Notes: a model not told the origin generated them from the letters alone. A stretch of 64,000 nucleotides of DNA from Phocoena phocoena (GCF_963924675.1 NC_089240.1:1369001-1433000), one strand, 5' to 3'. Positions 34,173-46,761 are shown, counted from the first letter of the stretch. Translations and numbers: made by a program.

Positions 34173-35930
34173 CAGAAAAAGAAAACCTTCCCCTTTGCGG
34201 GCTGGCATGAGCTGTAAATGTGCCCAGAACTCAGCACACTATCTACAATTCATTAAGGGGTCCAGAAACAGTAGTTGTGACGCTAAATGTGGTTTGTCCT
34301 CACCCGTAAAGCTCTTTGGCAGTCCCAGCGGGGCAGTGCTGGCCTCACGTCTCACTTCTTTTTAGGAGTGCTGCTACCGGCGTGACATGAGGATAGACCT
34401 CAGCCCCGCCAGTTTGCAGCCACGCTGCACACACAAGGCTGTAAGTCGGGTCCTGAGGCTGTGCTGGTGTGTTCGGCTGACATAACACAGAAGCCATCCA
34501 CGTTGCTTTTAAATCTCTGGTCCAGCCGCAGGTTTACGTAACCGTGTTATGTGCCAAACCCTACAAAGAGTTGACCGTGCACTGCCTGCCCTTCCAGGGT
34601 GCGTCCTGCCTCTCTCCTTCCACTCACCCTATTCACCGTCAGAACCTGCTTCTGCACCTGTTTCTAATTTCAACGTAATGACGATCTGTGAAGGGCCTCA
34701 CGGGGGGCTGTCTCTGACGGTGTAAGGAGATGTCGCGGCATCCATCCACGCCAGCAACGTTCGGGTACGTGCTTGGAAAAAAAAACGAACGTCAGAATAA
34801 ACATCGCCTCCTGTCTCCCACGGTCAGGACCCCAGGAAACCACGTCTGGCTGGGCTTCGGGGTGAACAAATCCTATAAAGATGGATTTTCAGAGTCAGAA
34901 CCTTTAGGGGGTGTCTCAAGGGACCCTGACCGCGCCCATGCGCCTGGAGGAGAGTTCTCTTTACGTGACCTTCGTGTGGTTACTGCAAAGCATCAGAATT
35001 TCTGTGTGAGTGATGGTAGTTTTTCTGGGATGCAGGGTGAGGGCCACTCCAGGTGACCAAGGGAGACACACTGTCCCCTTCCCATCCCTTGCTCGCTGAT
35101 GAGGAAAGAGAGCAAGGGACACGTGGTGTTCCTGTGACACAGCTTCTGCATCCTTGCAGCTCGTAGTTACGGGGCCCCATATTTATGGCAGGGAAGGTGC
35201 AAGGCACTAGGGCTCCAAGTAACACGCGGGGGTCACTCAGAGGCACCTACGGCATCCTCTGATAACGCAGGACAACAGGCCACGCCAAGGGCCACGGGCT
35301 CACAGTGAAGGCTTTGGTTGAGGAACCCACATGACGATTCACCGCACAGGCACTGACAGACCGCAGCTCCCGTGACGTCCTCGGTCTCGTGGCCCAAGCG
35401 CCATGCCGGTTTCCTTCTAGCTCCCTCGTAGAGAAGCACCAAGGCAGACCTGAGACCCCAAGATGGACCCATGGCCAACAAGACAGCGGTGGGGACAGCT
35501 GTGCTCGTGGAGTCTAGCTCCATGGGTACCAGCTGTGGATTAAGGATGTGGATGCCTTACTCAGCTCACCAGGGTCGCCATGTGTTACCAGGATGGGCAG
35601 GTGGATACATACAGGCACTCCCCACCTCTGGAAAGCTACTTAGGGACGGAGAACCTACTGAAAATTGGACTCCGCCTGGCCAGCTTTGTCTCTCACGGCT
35701 ACTGTTTGGATCATTTGAAAATAAAACTATCAAGTACCAATCGTATGATGTCATCATTCTTTTGCTACGTAAAGAGCACACTGACACCAGTGCTTGATAT
35801 TTAACCTCTTAGTGACGTTAAAATCACCTTCACGTTCTAGACTCCCAAGCAAGTTTCCTTTAGTTTTTTGTGTTCCTGGGGTGTCATTCTTATAATCCAC
35901 TAAGCAAATGCTTCATATCGACCTCATAAA
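34173..35930. other. Unassigned intronic sequence
   Basis: About 1.75 kb with no exon or repeat family recognised. Confidence 0.35.
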
Positions 35931-35934
35931 AAAA

Positions 35935-36440
35935 TGTCCTTGGTCAGATGAGTGGATAAAGACGACGTGGTACATATACACAACGGAATACTACTCAGCC
36001 ATGAAAAAGAATGAAATCACGCCATTTGCAGCAACATGGATGCAACCAGAGATCATACTAAGTAAGTCAGACAGAGAAAGACACATACCATATGACATCA
36101 CTTATATGAGGAATCTAAAATCTGACACAAGTGAACCTATCTATGAAACAGAAACACACTCACAGACACAGAGGACTTGTGGTTGCCTAGGGGGAGGGGG
36201 CTGGGGAGGGATAGAGTGGGAGTTTGGTGTTAGTAGAGGCAAACTATTATGTATAGGATGAATAAAAGACAAGGCCCTCCTGTAGAGCGCAGGGAACTCT
36301 ATTCAATATCCCGTGATAAACCGTCATGGCAAAGAACATGAAAAAAGAATGTATACATACGTATGAGAAGCACGCTGCCGTACAGGGGAAATTAACACAA
36401 TACTGTAAGATCAACTATATTTCAATAAAAATAATAATAA
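35935..36440 (+). mobile_element. LINE-1 3' end
   Basis: ORF2 tail (frame reads [20 protein letters not shown]), a G-rich tract at 36190-36212, the 3' UTR (AAGGCCCTCCTGTAGAGCGC) and terminal CAACTATATTTCAATAAAAA. Confidence 0.92.
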
Positions 36441-36444
36441 TGTG

Positions 36445-37911
36445 CTTGGTAATCTATGGAGCACACCGCAACTAGCTCGCAGTTTGCCCGCACCGAGAAA
36501 ACACACTTATCGATACCCACACACCCAACTGCAAGGGATACAAAAGGCTGGGCAAACCCAAGGGCAAGAGGCAGCTTCCACACAACCAGCTAAGAGGGCG
36601 CCATTTTGATTCCAGAAGTGTAGACCTGGAAGTCAACCAGAAAGGAAATATGGAAACCTTAGATGTGACCCAGAGGCAGGAAGAAAGAGCACAGACCAGG
36701 GCATTCTAAATGTCTCTAAAATGTCAAAGGCTTATGGACGAGGAGGAAAAATTCCCACCAAAGGACCCCAAGGTGATGGCTGAGGGGACAACGGGGCAAA
36801 CAAGACGGAAAGGGAGGCTTGGGAGGTGTCCAGCAGTGGCACGTAGTCCAGCCTTACACACTAGGTAGCTGTACCCCTTCGAGACCTGGGAAAGCCTTGC
36901 TTTTCTCATCTGTGCGATGGAGCTGAGAATCACATCCACCGTTGGGGTGTTGTATGGATAAGCCATGCGGTGTTCTTTGCATCACACCCAGCATACACTG
37001 AATACCCCACGACCACTTCGTTCACTCCGCGAGTCCTGTTTTTATTACTTAGGAGGGCGATGGACTGACAGGACAGCCAAGAAAGATGTTGCAGAAAGAG
37101 AGGAAAAGAAAAGATTGCTGGACTGAACAGTTAGCACGAGGCCCCAGGGAATAAGTCATGAGAAAGCCAAGACGCTGAGTAAAAACCACCCAGGAGAAAT
37201 GTGTCAGAAGGGGAGAGGAAGGCCAAAGCGTCTGCAGTGGTATTTTCATAGTGCTTTTAAAATTAGATTGCCAACTGGCCAAATTAGACCTTGGATGGGT
37301 GACAGCGTGGGCAGCGTAACTGCCCCGTGTCAGCCACGATTCCAGGTCAAGAGACCCCGGCAGACACTAGGAGCTTCACACGTGAGCAGAGACAAAATGG
37401 CTACACCGTGAATATAAAACACAATCTGTGTCAGCTCTCCAGCCGTATGACCAGCACCCGGTAACAGCCCACCCTGCCGCAGCCCCAAAAGACGGGATTC
37501 CCAATTTCGTACGTTGGCAAAGTATACCTGGGTTTTCTTCCTTTGAATTCTAGCAAGACTATTGAATACCGAGTTCCCTTTCAGATCACCAGAATCACAG
37601 AGGCACACGAGGCATTTCAATGTCCATTTGATGTGGCCACAGAGGCCATCAGTCAAAGACGCAAGAAGACACTTTTCTATACCGCTGTCTTTGTTGTTAC
37701 CATGGGTTGTGGACAGTGCTTAAATTCTTCCAGAGACCATGCAGGACACAACACAGATGGAGTACTGCCAACCCAGGAGGCTCACCCGAGCTTTGATGTC
37801 CAGGGTTTTTTTTGAGGGGCAGTCATGTAGGCATGGCTGACCACCTGCATGGCAGACATTAGTCCACATTCCCCCCAAGGTCAAGCTGACACTACATGCC
37901 CCAAAATATTC

Positions 37912-37915
<4 letters not shown>
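36445..37915. other. Unassigned intronic sequence with one MIR
   Basis: Apart from the MIR at 36870-36965, nothing was recognised in this stretch. Confidence 0.35.
36870..36965 (+). mobile_element. MIR fragment
   Basis: GCTTTTCTCATCTGTGCGAT then GGGGTGTTGTATGGATAAG match the MIR core and its downstream part. Confidence 0.65.

Positions 37916-37916
<1 letters not shown>

Positions 37917-37969
<53 letters not shown>
37917..37969 (+). repeat. (TG)n(AG)n microsatellite
   Basis: About 33 bp of TG followed by about 19 bp of AG. Confidence 0.96.
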
Positions 37970-37974
37970 CACAT

Positions 37975-38480
37975 CTTCTTTACCCATTCGCCTGTCATAC
38001 CATTCTACTTCCTGTTTCTATGAGTATGACCTTTGGAGACTCCACATATAAGTGATCTTGTCTCCGTCTGGCTTCCTTCTCTTAGTATGATCACCTCTAG
38101 GTCCACCCATGTTGCTGCAAATGGCATTATTTCATTCATTTTATGGCTGAGTAATATCCCATTGTATATATGTCACATCTTTATCCATTCATCTGTCGAT
38201 GGACACTTAGGTTGCTTCCATGTCCTGCCTATTGTGAATAGTGCTGCTATGGACACTGGGGTCCATGTATCTTTTCAAATTAGTGTTTTTGTTTTCTTCA
38301 GGTATATATTCAAAACTGGAATTGCTGGATCGTACGGTAGTTTTATTTGTAAATTTCTGAGGAACCTCCATCCTATTCTCCATAGTGGGTACACCAATTT
38401 ACATTCCCTCCAGCAGTGTAGGAGGGTTCCCTTTTCTCCACGTCCTCGTCAACATCTATTATTACTATTTAATTTTATAG
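37975..38480 (-). mobile_element. LINE-1 ORF2 C-terminal region, antisense
   Basis: CCATGTTGCTGCAAATGGCA, TGGCTGAGTAATATCCCATT, ATGGACACTTAGGTTGCTTC and GGAATTGCTGGATCGTACGG are the reverse complement of the ORF2 tail. The 3' UTR is missing, and a TG/AG microsatellite abuts its left end. Confidence 0.88.
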
Positions 38481-38484
38481 TTAT

Positions 38485-39300
38485 ATTTGTTTGTGCTCAT
38501 CCCCAAACCTTCCTGAATTATCTATTATTATGCTTCGGTTTTTATTTACTTAGTTGGCATCGTGAAGGAGTCATTTGTAGGTTTCTTGCAGTAGCTCTGA
38601 GTCAGATGGAACACAGCCTTGGTAACATACGCTGAGTTCTTCTTCGCACCAAACCTCCTATGCTAGCTTTGCTGTCACCGTTCTCTGTCTTAGACACTCG
38701 TTCTGCCACTCAGTAGGCACCAGGCTTAGTCACTCTCTCCCTTCCCTGCAGACCCCTGTGCATTTTCTTTATCAAAAGCATTTTGCTACGGCTAACGTAC
38801 CCTTATTATATCAGACAGCTGCGGTAACATTTATCCGGCAACAAGATTAATTGCCTTTGAGTAATCAACAAAAAGAGGCTTGGCTGCCAGAGGAACAGAA
38901 CAAGGGGGGGAATCGTGCCTACTTTGTCACAAGTGTCTAAGGGTGGAGATCAGCATTTCTGTTGTTGGTGGCGGATTAATTTATACGGTTCCATATATGC
39001 ACAGCCTCAGGGTGGATCCCATACCAACTGCGGTCCACAGACACTCTCTTCTTCCTGGAGGAACACACGATTCAAGAGCAGATGGCTGGTTCTCAAACCG
39101 TACGATGTACTGGGGCACCTGGAGGGCTTGTGAAGTGCGGGTTGGGGGCATCACCTCTACAATCTGTCACTCCATAAGTGTGTGTTGGTGGGGGGAGCCT
39201 GGGAAGGAGCATTTGGAAAAAGGTCCCAGACGATGTTGATACTGCTGGTCTGGGAATCACGCAGTGAGAGTCACCAGATGAGACCACACCCCATGACACT
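38485..39300. other. Unassigned intronic sequence
   Basis: No repeat or exon recognised. Confidence 0.35.
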
Positions 39301-39302
39301 CA

Positions 39303-39383
39303 GCTATCTATCTAATCTATCATCTATCACTCTCTATACCTATCTATCTACCAAATCTATCATCTATCTATATCTAATCACTA
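39303..39383 (+). repeat. (CTAT)n degenerate microsatellite
   Basis: CTATCTAT/CATCTATC repeats over about 80 bp. Confidence 0.9.
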
Positions 39384-40078
39384 AGTATTAGAGAAATTCA
39401 AATCAAAACTACAATGAGGTATCACCTCACACCTGTCAGAATGGCCATCATCAAAAAATCTACAAACAATAAATGCTGGAGAGGGTGTGGAGAGAAGGGA
39501 ACCCTACTGCACTGCTGATGGGAATGTGAATTGGTACAGCCACTGTGGAGAACAGTATGGAGGTTCCTTAAACAACTAAAAATAGAGCTACCGTACCATC
39601 CAGCAATCCCACTACTGGGCATATATTCGGAGAAAACCATAATTCGAAAGGATACGTGCACCCCTATGTTCACAGCAGCACTATTTATAATAGCCAGGAC
39701 ATGGAAAAAACGTAAGTGTCCAACGACAGATAAATGGATAAAGAAGATGTGGTACATATATACAATGGAATATTACTCAGCCATGAAAAAGAATGAAATA
39801 ATGCCATTTGCAGCAACATGGATGGACCTAGAGATTATCATAGTAAGTGAAGTAAGTCAGACAGAGAAAGACAAATACCATCTGACATTGCTTATATGTG
39901 GGATCTAAAAAAAAAAGAATGGTACAAATGAACCTATTTTCAAAACAGAAACTGAGTCACAGATGTAGAAAACAAACTCATGGTTACCAAAGGGGAAAGG
40001 GGGGGTATAAACTGGGTGATTGGAATTGACATAGATACACTACTATTTATAGAAGACAACTAATAAGAACCTACTGTA
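39384..40078 (+). mobile_element. LINE-1 3' region, cut short by a second L1
   Basis: Sense ORF2 tail from TATTAGAGAAATTCAAATCA through GGAATATTACTCAGCCATGA into the 3' UTR, stopping at AAGAACCTACTGTATA where the inverted segment of another L1 begins. The frame at 39531-39908 reads ORF2 tail with few disruptions. Confidence 0.9.
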
Positions 40079-41362
40079 TACCTTCTTTGGAGAAATGTCT
40101 ATTTAGGTCTTCTGCCCATTTTTGGATGGGGTTGTTTGTTTTTTTGTTATTGAGCTGCATGAGCTGCTTGTAAATTTTGGAGATTAATCCTTTGTCAGTT
40201 GCTTCGTTTGCAAATATTTTCTCCCATTCTGAGGGTTGTCCTTTGGTCTTGTTTATGGTTTCCTTTGCTGTGCAAAAGCCTTGAAGTTTCATTAGGTCCC
40301 ATTTGTTTATTTTTGTTTTTATTTCTATTTCTCTAGGAGGTGGGTCAAAAAGGATCTTGCTGTGATTTATGTCATAGAGTGTTCTGCCTATGTTTTCCTC
40401 TAAGAGTTTGATAGTTTTGGCCTTATATTTGCCAACAAACACATGAAAGAATGCTCAACATCATTAATCATTAGAGAAATGCAAATCAAAATCAAAATGA
40501 GATATCATCTCACACCAGTCAGAATGGCCATCATCAAAAAATCTAGAAACACTAAATGCTGGAGAGGGTGTGGAGAAAAGGGAACCCTCTTGTACTGCTG
40601 GTGGGAATGTGAATTGGTACAGCCACTATGGAGAACAGTAAGGAGGTTCCTCAAAAAACTACAAATAGAACTACCATATGACCCAGCAATCCCACTACTG
40701 GGCATATACCCTGAGAAAACCATAATTCAAAAAGAGTCATGTACCAAAATGTTCATTGCAGCACTATTTACAATAGCCCAGAGATGGAAACAACCTAAGT
40801 GTCCATCATCGGATGAATGGATAAAGAAGCTGTGGCACATATATACAATGGAATATTACTCAGCCACAAAAAGAAACGAAATTGAGCTATTTGTAATGAG
40901 GTGGATGGACCTAGAGTCTGTCATACAGAGTGAAGTAAGTCAGAAAGAGAAACACAAATACCGTATACTAACACATATATATGGAAGCTAAGAAAAAAAA
41001 TGTCATGAAGAACCTAGGGGCAAGACAGGAATAAAGACACAGACCTACTAGAGAATGGACTTGAGGACACGGGGAGGGGAAGGATAAGCTGTGACAAAGT
41101 GAGAGAGTGGCATGGACATGTATACACTACCAAACGTAAAATAGGTAGCTAGTGGGAAGCAGCCGCGTAGCACAGGGAGATCAGCTCGGTGCTGTGTGAC
41201 CACCTGGAGGGGTGGGATAGGGAGGGTGGGAGGGAGGGAGACGCAAGAGGGAGGAGATATGGGAACATATGTATATGTATAACTGATTCACTTTGTTGTA
41301 AAGCAGAAACACACACACCATTGTAAAGCGATTATACTCCAATAAAGATGTTAAAGGAAAAA
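40079..41362 (+). mobile_element. Young LINE-1 with 5' inversion (twin priming)
   Basis: Two L1 pieces lie head to head. 40079-40437 is antisense ORF2: the minus frame reads [20 protein letters not shown] and then [15 protein letters not shown]. From 40443 the sense ORF2 continues a few residues further on ([14 protein letters not shown]... to the C-terminus near 40991). A young-type 3' UTR (AGGAATAAAGACACAGACCT) follows and ends in AATAAAGATGTTAAAGG plus an A-tract. This is the classic twin-priming product. Neither half can make a full protein. Confidence 0.93.
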
Positions 41363-41527
41363 AAAGGTCAACTTCATCAAGGCTCTCAAAGGTCAGAGGA
41401 GCAAAATGGGAGTGAGGAGCGTTCATGACCATCAGATGAACATTCACGCTCCCAAACCACCCAAACGCCGCATTCGTCAACGTCCCCTCCCCCCACCACC
41501 CCAGTAAGTTTTATTGTTCGACCCTGA

Positions 41528-41942
41528 TAGCGGGTTGAATTCTGTCCCCCAAAAAAGTATGACCAACTTATAACCCCTGGTGCCTGTGAATGTAAAGCTA
41601 TTGAGAAACAGATTTTTGGAAGGTAATTAGAATGTCAGGATGACATCATCTTGGATTTAGCGTAGGGTCCAAGTCCAGTAACTGGTGTCCTTGTAAAAGA
41701 AAAAAGAGACCCAGACACGGAGAAGAAGCCCCGTGAAGACAGAGGCAGAGACGGGAGGGACGCGGCCACAAGCCCAGGGACGCCTGGAGCCCCCAGAAGC
41801 TGGAAGAGGCGGGAAGGACCCTCCCCTGACCACACTTGACCTTAGACTTCTGGTCTCCAGAACTGAGGGAGGATGAAGTTCGCTTGTTTTAAGCCCCTCA
41901 GTTTGGGGTCACTTGTGACAACAGCCCTAAGAAAGTAACACA
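41528..41942 (+). mobile_element. MaLR (MLT1-like) LTR
   Basis: GGTTGAATTCTGTCCCCCAA, AACTGGTGTCCTTGTAAAAG, GGACGCGGCCACAAGCCCAG and TGGTCTCCAGAACTGAGGGA are MLT1 landmarks in sense order. Confidence 0.8.
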
Positions 41943-41944
41943 GC

Positions 41945-44100
41945 CTTAACTGAAAACATGAACCTCCATTCACGCTGGGTCTCACTAATCTGCGATATAG
42001 TTCCACCAACACTCTCTGGACCTTTCCTTCCTCAGCCACGTCCACCATTTCAGTAAGTATCACCTAGAAGCTTCTTAGAACAAATCCTTAGCATCACGAC
42101 AGACCCCTTCATTTCCGTCATGCTCCACATTCAATTGGGAAATTCAAAATATATCCCGCTTCCATTAACTTCTCATCAACAGCCCCGCCTTTGCATGAAC
42201 AGTGTCTTTTAATGTTCTGCATTTCTGATACACTGACATCCAGCATCTGGGGTCTTACTGACCATGGAGGGACTGCCCCTCCCAGGACTAGATAATTCCT
42301 CCAGAGAGTAAATAACTAGCCCATAAGCATGCTTCTCAAATGCAAACCAACCCATGAAGAGTCCACACCCCACCCCCTTCTCTAAGAGGCTCTCACAATC
42401 TGGGCCACTGTCCACCTGCCCTCATCCCCCCCAGGGCAGGTGCCAGACAACGAGGACAGTCCCTGCACCCAGGACCTGCTGGAATTATTCACACCAGCCC
42501 ATCCTAACCCTGCTCAGCCTGCCTCCCCTCTTCCTTCCTGCGAAAATCACAACAAAGGCTCTTGTCTAGGTGTTCCCCTCTCCCTAAACCAACCCTGATG
42601 CTTCCCCCATGTAACCCTGCATGGCGTGCTGTGCCTCCCTCCTTTTAGGGACTGTAAGAAACCAACTCTTTTCAATGTCAGTTGCTCCTATCTGTTGGCC
42701 TCAGCATACCTGAATACTAACAAATCGTCTATTTCTGAACAACCTTCCCCAAGCCGCCATCTTTCCTGTGATGGCCACGGGCTCAGGTAGAAATGGGGCA
42801 GAGGATGTGAGAGCCCCAGTTTCCATAACCCACAGACGATGTTCCTCTGTGGTTTACCAGCCCTGGTAGTTTGTCTTCGCAGTGTCTAGCCATCACTTGT
42901 ATTGTCACAGAACTGTTATTTTTTTTTAAGCTGCAAACTTCTGTTCGATAAGCTACACTGTGAAATTCACATCCATAAGTAATAACTGGGTTTCCTTAGT
43001 GCTCCCCAATGTACCACGTTTTTGAAAGAGATTTAATAAATTCCTTGAAATATAGAAGAAAACAAAACACATCCTTGCAGTATGCAGGGCGACTTTTCGG
43101 GTAAACATAGTTTAAAGTCCCGACAGAAGCGCTTCTTTGTATTTTAACCTACCTTAAAGATGTAGGAATTGAAAAATGGAACTTTTTTATAAATGAAAAA
43201 AATATTGATATTGATCACGACTGCAGACCAAAACACCTGAAATCTCAGCTTCTCCAAACCCATAAAAACGTTCCTCAAAATAGTGTGGGGGGACGGATTC
43301 CTCTCACTGGTAAGAGAATATTTACCCTACTTGTGTCCACAACTAAACACTACTTCATAAAGCCTTCGAAACCTAATTCTGACGAAACCTTTCCTCCTTT
43401 CTCCAAAATTCAAAAATCTACCTAGATCAATTTTACAAGCCATCGTGAGATCAGGTCTCGTTTCTTTTTGGGTTTTTTTTTGGGAACCCACACATCAGTA
43501 TTTTTATTAAAGCAAGCTAAGTGATTGTGATGAGCAGACAAGATTGAAAACCACTGGCCCCCAAAACTGATTGTAGAACAGAACATATACTATTTCCAAA
43601 TTATAATACTCTAGAGTAATTAAAATACAATACGTAGTTTTCTATTAATTCATATTGTCACAGAAGTGTTATTACGTGGAAGTCTGCCACACATAATTTT
43701 AAAGGCAAATGTTTCCAATCATGTCCACTGACGTCATAACTCTTCTGCGTTTGGTATTAACAGGGTTACTTAAATTGAACAGCATTAGATTAACATGCTG
43801 TTGCGTAATTAGGGTCCCACTTCCGTCCATGACCACCAGAATGGACATCCCCTCAACGTGAAGACTCATGGCCCCTTCTATGTAAACACACCAAAGCAAA
43901 GCACAGCTGCGCGCTTAAATGAAACCTTCATTAGACACGCACGTACTCACACACAAGCAGTATCGTTCAGTTCCAAGAGACGATGGAGGATTGTTATTTC
44001 TAGGTAATTTGATATAATTATCTTCAATTCACTGAGTGCATAACAAGCAGAGAAATAAATGGGTTAGTAACACAAAATCTACTTTAAAAAATATTTTTTT
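41945..44100. other. Unassigned intronic sequence
   Basis: About 2.1 kb, partly AT-rich in its second half. No exon or repeat recognised. Confidence 0.35.
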
Positions 44101-44140
44101 TACAAACAATTCTTTCTTTTAAAATTTTTTTTCAGGTGGT

Positions 44141-44359
44141 TTTTTTTTTTTTTTTTTTTTTTTTTTTGCGGTACGCGGGCCTCTCACTGCTGTGGCCTCT
44201 CCCGCTGCGGAGCACAGGCTCCGGACGCGCGGGCTCAGCGGCCATGGCTCACGGGCCCAGCCGCCCCGTGGCATGTGGGATCCACCCGGACCGGGGCACG
44301 AACCCGTGTCCCCTGCATCGGCAGGCGGACTCTCAACCACTGCGCCACCAGGGAAGCCC
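44141..44359 (-). mobile_element. CHR-type SINE, full length, young-looking
   Basis: Long T-tract, then GCGGTACGCGGGCCTCTCAC to the head CGCCACCAGGGAAGCCC. A weak flanking pair AGGTGGT/AGGGGGT (44134-44140 and 44361-44367) may be the target site. Confidence 0.94.
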
Positions 44360-44384
44360 AAGGGGGTATTCTTTTTGAGATGAG

Positions 44385-44486
44385 TTTTATTTATTTATTT
44401 TGGCCAGGCTGCATGGCATATGGGATCTTAGTTCCCCAACCAGGGATCAACATGCACCCCTGCAATGGACCGCCAGAGAAGTCCTA
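44385..44486 (-). mobile_element. CHR-type SINE fragment, antisense, old
   Basis: TTTTGGCCAGGCTGCATGGC, GGGATCTTAGTTCCCCAACC, then a deleted middle and ACCGCCAGAGAAGTCC. Confidence 0.8.
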
Positions 44487-44509
44487 CTTTTATTTTTCTT
44501 TTTAATTCT

Positions 44510-44725
44510 TATATATATATATTTTTTTTTTTTTTAATTGGGGTAGAGCTGTTTTACAATGTTGTATTAGTTTCTACTGTACAGCAAAGTGAAGTAGAGT
44601 TCCCTGTGCTATACAGCAGGTTCTTATTGGATATCTATTTTACACATATTAGTGCATATATACGTCAATCCCAATCTCCCAATTCCTACGACCCTCCCCG
44701 CACTTTTAATCTCTTTTAAATGTTT
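44510..44725 (-). mobile_element. LINE-1 3' UTR, antisense
   Basis: AATTGGGGTAGAGCTGTTTT, AGTTCCCTGTGCTATACAGC and CAATCCCAATCTCCCAATTC are the reverse complement of L1 3' UTR text. Confidence 0.85.
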
Positions 44726-44924
44726 TTTGCAAACCTAAGAGGAGAGCCGAGTGTCCCAGGCAGCTCACTGGTTTCTCGGCAAGGGAGATACACTGTTTTA
44801 AGAGAATTTAAAATAAACTCTGAGACACCCAAGCATTGGCGTCTGAAGTATGTGTGCCTCACAGGTGGGTCTTCAACTGGAGCTGATGACATCGAATGAC
44901 CTAGAAATAAAAACCTAAGTGTCT

Positions 44925-45487
44925 GGGCTTCCCTGGTGGCGCAGTGGTTAAGAATCCGCCTGCCAGTGCAGGGGACACGGGTTCGAGCCCTGGTCCGGGA
45001 AGATCCCACACGCTGCAGAGCAACTAAGCCCGTGTGCCACAACTACTGAGCCTGTGTTCTAGAGCCTGCAAGCCACAACTACTGAGCCTGCGAGCCACAA
45101 CTACTGAGCCTGCGCTCTAGAGCTCGCAAGACACAACTACTGAGCCTGTGCACCATAAATAGTGAGCCTGTGCTCTAGTGCCCGTGAGCTACAACTACTG
45201 AGCCCGTGTGCCACAACTACTGAAGCCCGCAAGCCACAATCACTGAAGCCCGTGCGCCAGAACTGCTGAGCCCGCGTGCTCCAACTACTGAAGCCCGCAT
45301 GCCTAGAGCCCGTGCTCCACAACAAGAGAAGCCACCGCAATGAGACGTCCGTGCACCTCAATGAAGAGCAGCCCCTGCTCGCCGCAACTAGAGAAAGCCT
45401 GCACACAGCAACGAAGACCCGACGCAGCCAAAACTAAATAATAATTTTTTTTAAAAAAAGCTAATCACTTAAAAAAATTTAAAAAAA
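44925..45487 (+). mobile_element. CHR-type SINE with internal tandem expansion
   Basis: Normal head (GGGCTTCCCTGGTGGCGCAG), B-box and 3' part (ACGCAGCCAAAACTAAATAA). Between 45036 and 45300 the CCACAACTACTGAGCC unit (about 22 bp, sometimes extended by CTCTAGAGCC) is present about ten times, against two in the copy at 14595-14884. An imperfect duplication (AACCTAAGTGTC / AACACGTAAGTATC) flanks the element, which suggests a single insertion. Confidence 0.92.
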
Positions 45488-45489
45488 AA

Positions 45490-46160
45490 CACGTAAGTAT
45501 CACTCGGAAGTTGCATCGTTACTTCTCTGCATGAATGTGCAGTGAAGGTTTGGAGCATGGCTGTCCTTTTACTGATGAACCTTTCACGAGTACGTGATGT
45601 TTCCTTGCTCAGGGAAGCTTTCTCCTCAGCAGAGAGGTGATGGTCAGCGAAGATTTTCTAGGCATGAAGCTCCAGCTTCCAGGACTGACCAATAGGGATT
45701 TGTGCAATGATGCTGGGGATCAACGGTGGTTTTCCTTACCCTTGGTGGACCCAAGTGGCAAGTGGATGATGATAAGCCGCGGCTTACATAGAGGAGATGA
45801 GGTGTCTCTTCAGCTGAGCCAGGAGGAACCTGCAGCCATTCTAAAGTAACCATCACTATCCCTCTATGGGCATGCAGACGGCATGGTGATGTAGATCACG
45901 ATGGATCCCCAGACGGTCTGCACTTTGCTATAGCACCCACAGCTCCGTCTAAAACGGTGTATTTATTTAGCTACTGACAAACAACCCGATCAGGGCTCAG
46001 CCCCACAGCTTCCGGGAGACCTACTGCTCTCCATCCCCCGCATGAGCTCAGAACCCCAGGGAAGCTGGTGCACCCACAAAACGGCCTCCCGTATAATTTC
46101 CACAATGGGATGTGATTTTGCACTGCAGTTCCTCACATGATACTGTACACTCTGGACAGG
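45490..46160. other. Unassigned intronic sequence
   Basis: No exon or repeat recognised. A 70-codon plus frame at 45637-45849 has no recognisable motif. Confidence 0.35.
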
Positions 46161-46164
46161 CATG

Positions 46165-46760
46165 CCACCTGCAGGCTCCAGGGGATGACCAAGCACAGAG
46201 TATGTCCAACACATACAACACTCCACTGTAGGGAGACACCACACCTTCCTTATCCATTAATCCAGTGATGGTCACCTGAGGCTGGTTTAGAAGCTTGTAT
46301 CTGCAGGCATGGGGGTCTGGTGGGCGTTGTATCTGCGGGCTCAGAGTGTGACCAACACATAGAATGTTCCACTGTAGGTAGACACCACATCTTCCTTATC
46401 CGCTTGTCCACTGATGGAGGAACGCCCTTTGACCAACATCTCCCCAATTTCCCCAACCCCCAGCCCCTGGTAAACACCATTGTACTCTGTTTCTACAAGT
46501 TCAAGATTTTTCAGACATAAGTGAGATCATATAACTATTCTTCTCAAACGATCCCCCAAAATTGAAGCTATGTTTGAAGTTTCTTCAGATATAAGTGAGA
46601 TGCTACACTATTGGTGAGACTATACAGTATTTGTCTTTCCCCGTCTGATACATTTCCTGGTACAACACCCTCAAGGTTCAACCACGTTGCTGCGGATGGC
46701 AAGATTTCCTTCTTTCGAATGGCTGGATAAGGGTCTACTGTAGGTAGAGACCACATTTCT
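46165..46760 (-). mobile_element. Ancient LINE-1 (L1M) ORF2/3' region, antisense, partly duplicated
   Basis: CCTTCCTTATCCATTAATCC, CCCAGCCCCTGGTAAACACC, CATAAGTGAGATCATATAAC and CAGTATTTGTCTTTCCCCGT are antisense old-L1 words. The block with CCACTGTAGG(G/T)AGACACCACA occurs at about 46225 and again at about 46368. Confidence 0.7.
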
Positions 46761-46761
46761 T

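Noticed and set aside
39531..40991. Open frames resembling reverse-transcriptase C-termini
   Set aside because: They are LINE-1 ORF2 remnants, so they are recorded as mobile elements and not as genes.
45637..45849. 70-codon plus frame with a natural-looking composition
   Set aside because: No motif or homologue recognised and a minus frame of equal length overlaps it. Not enough to call a gene.
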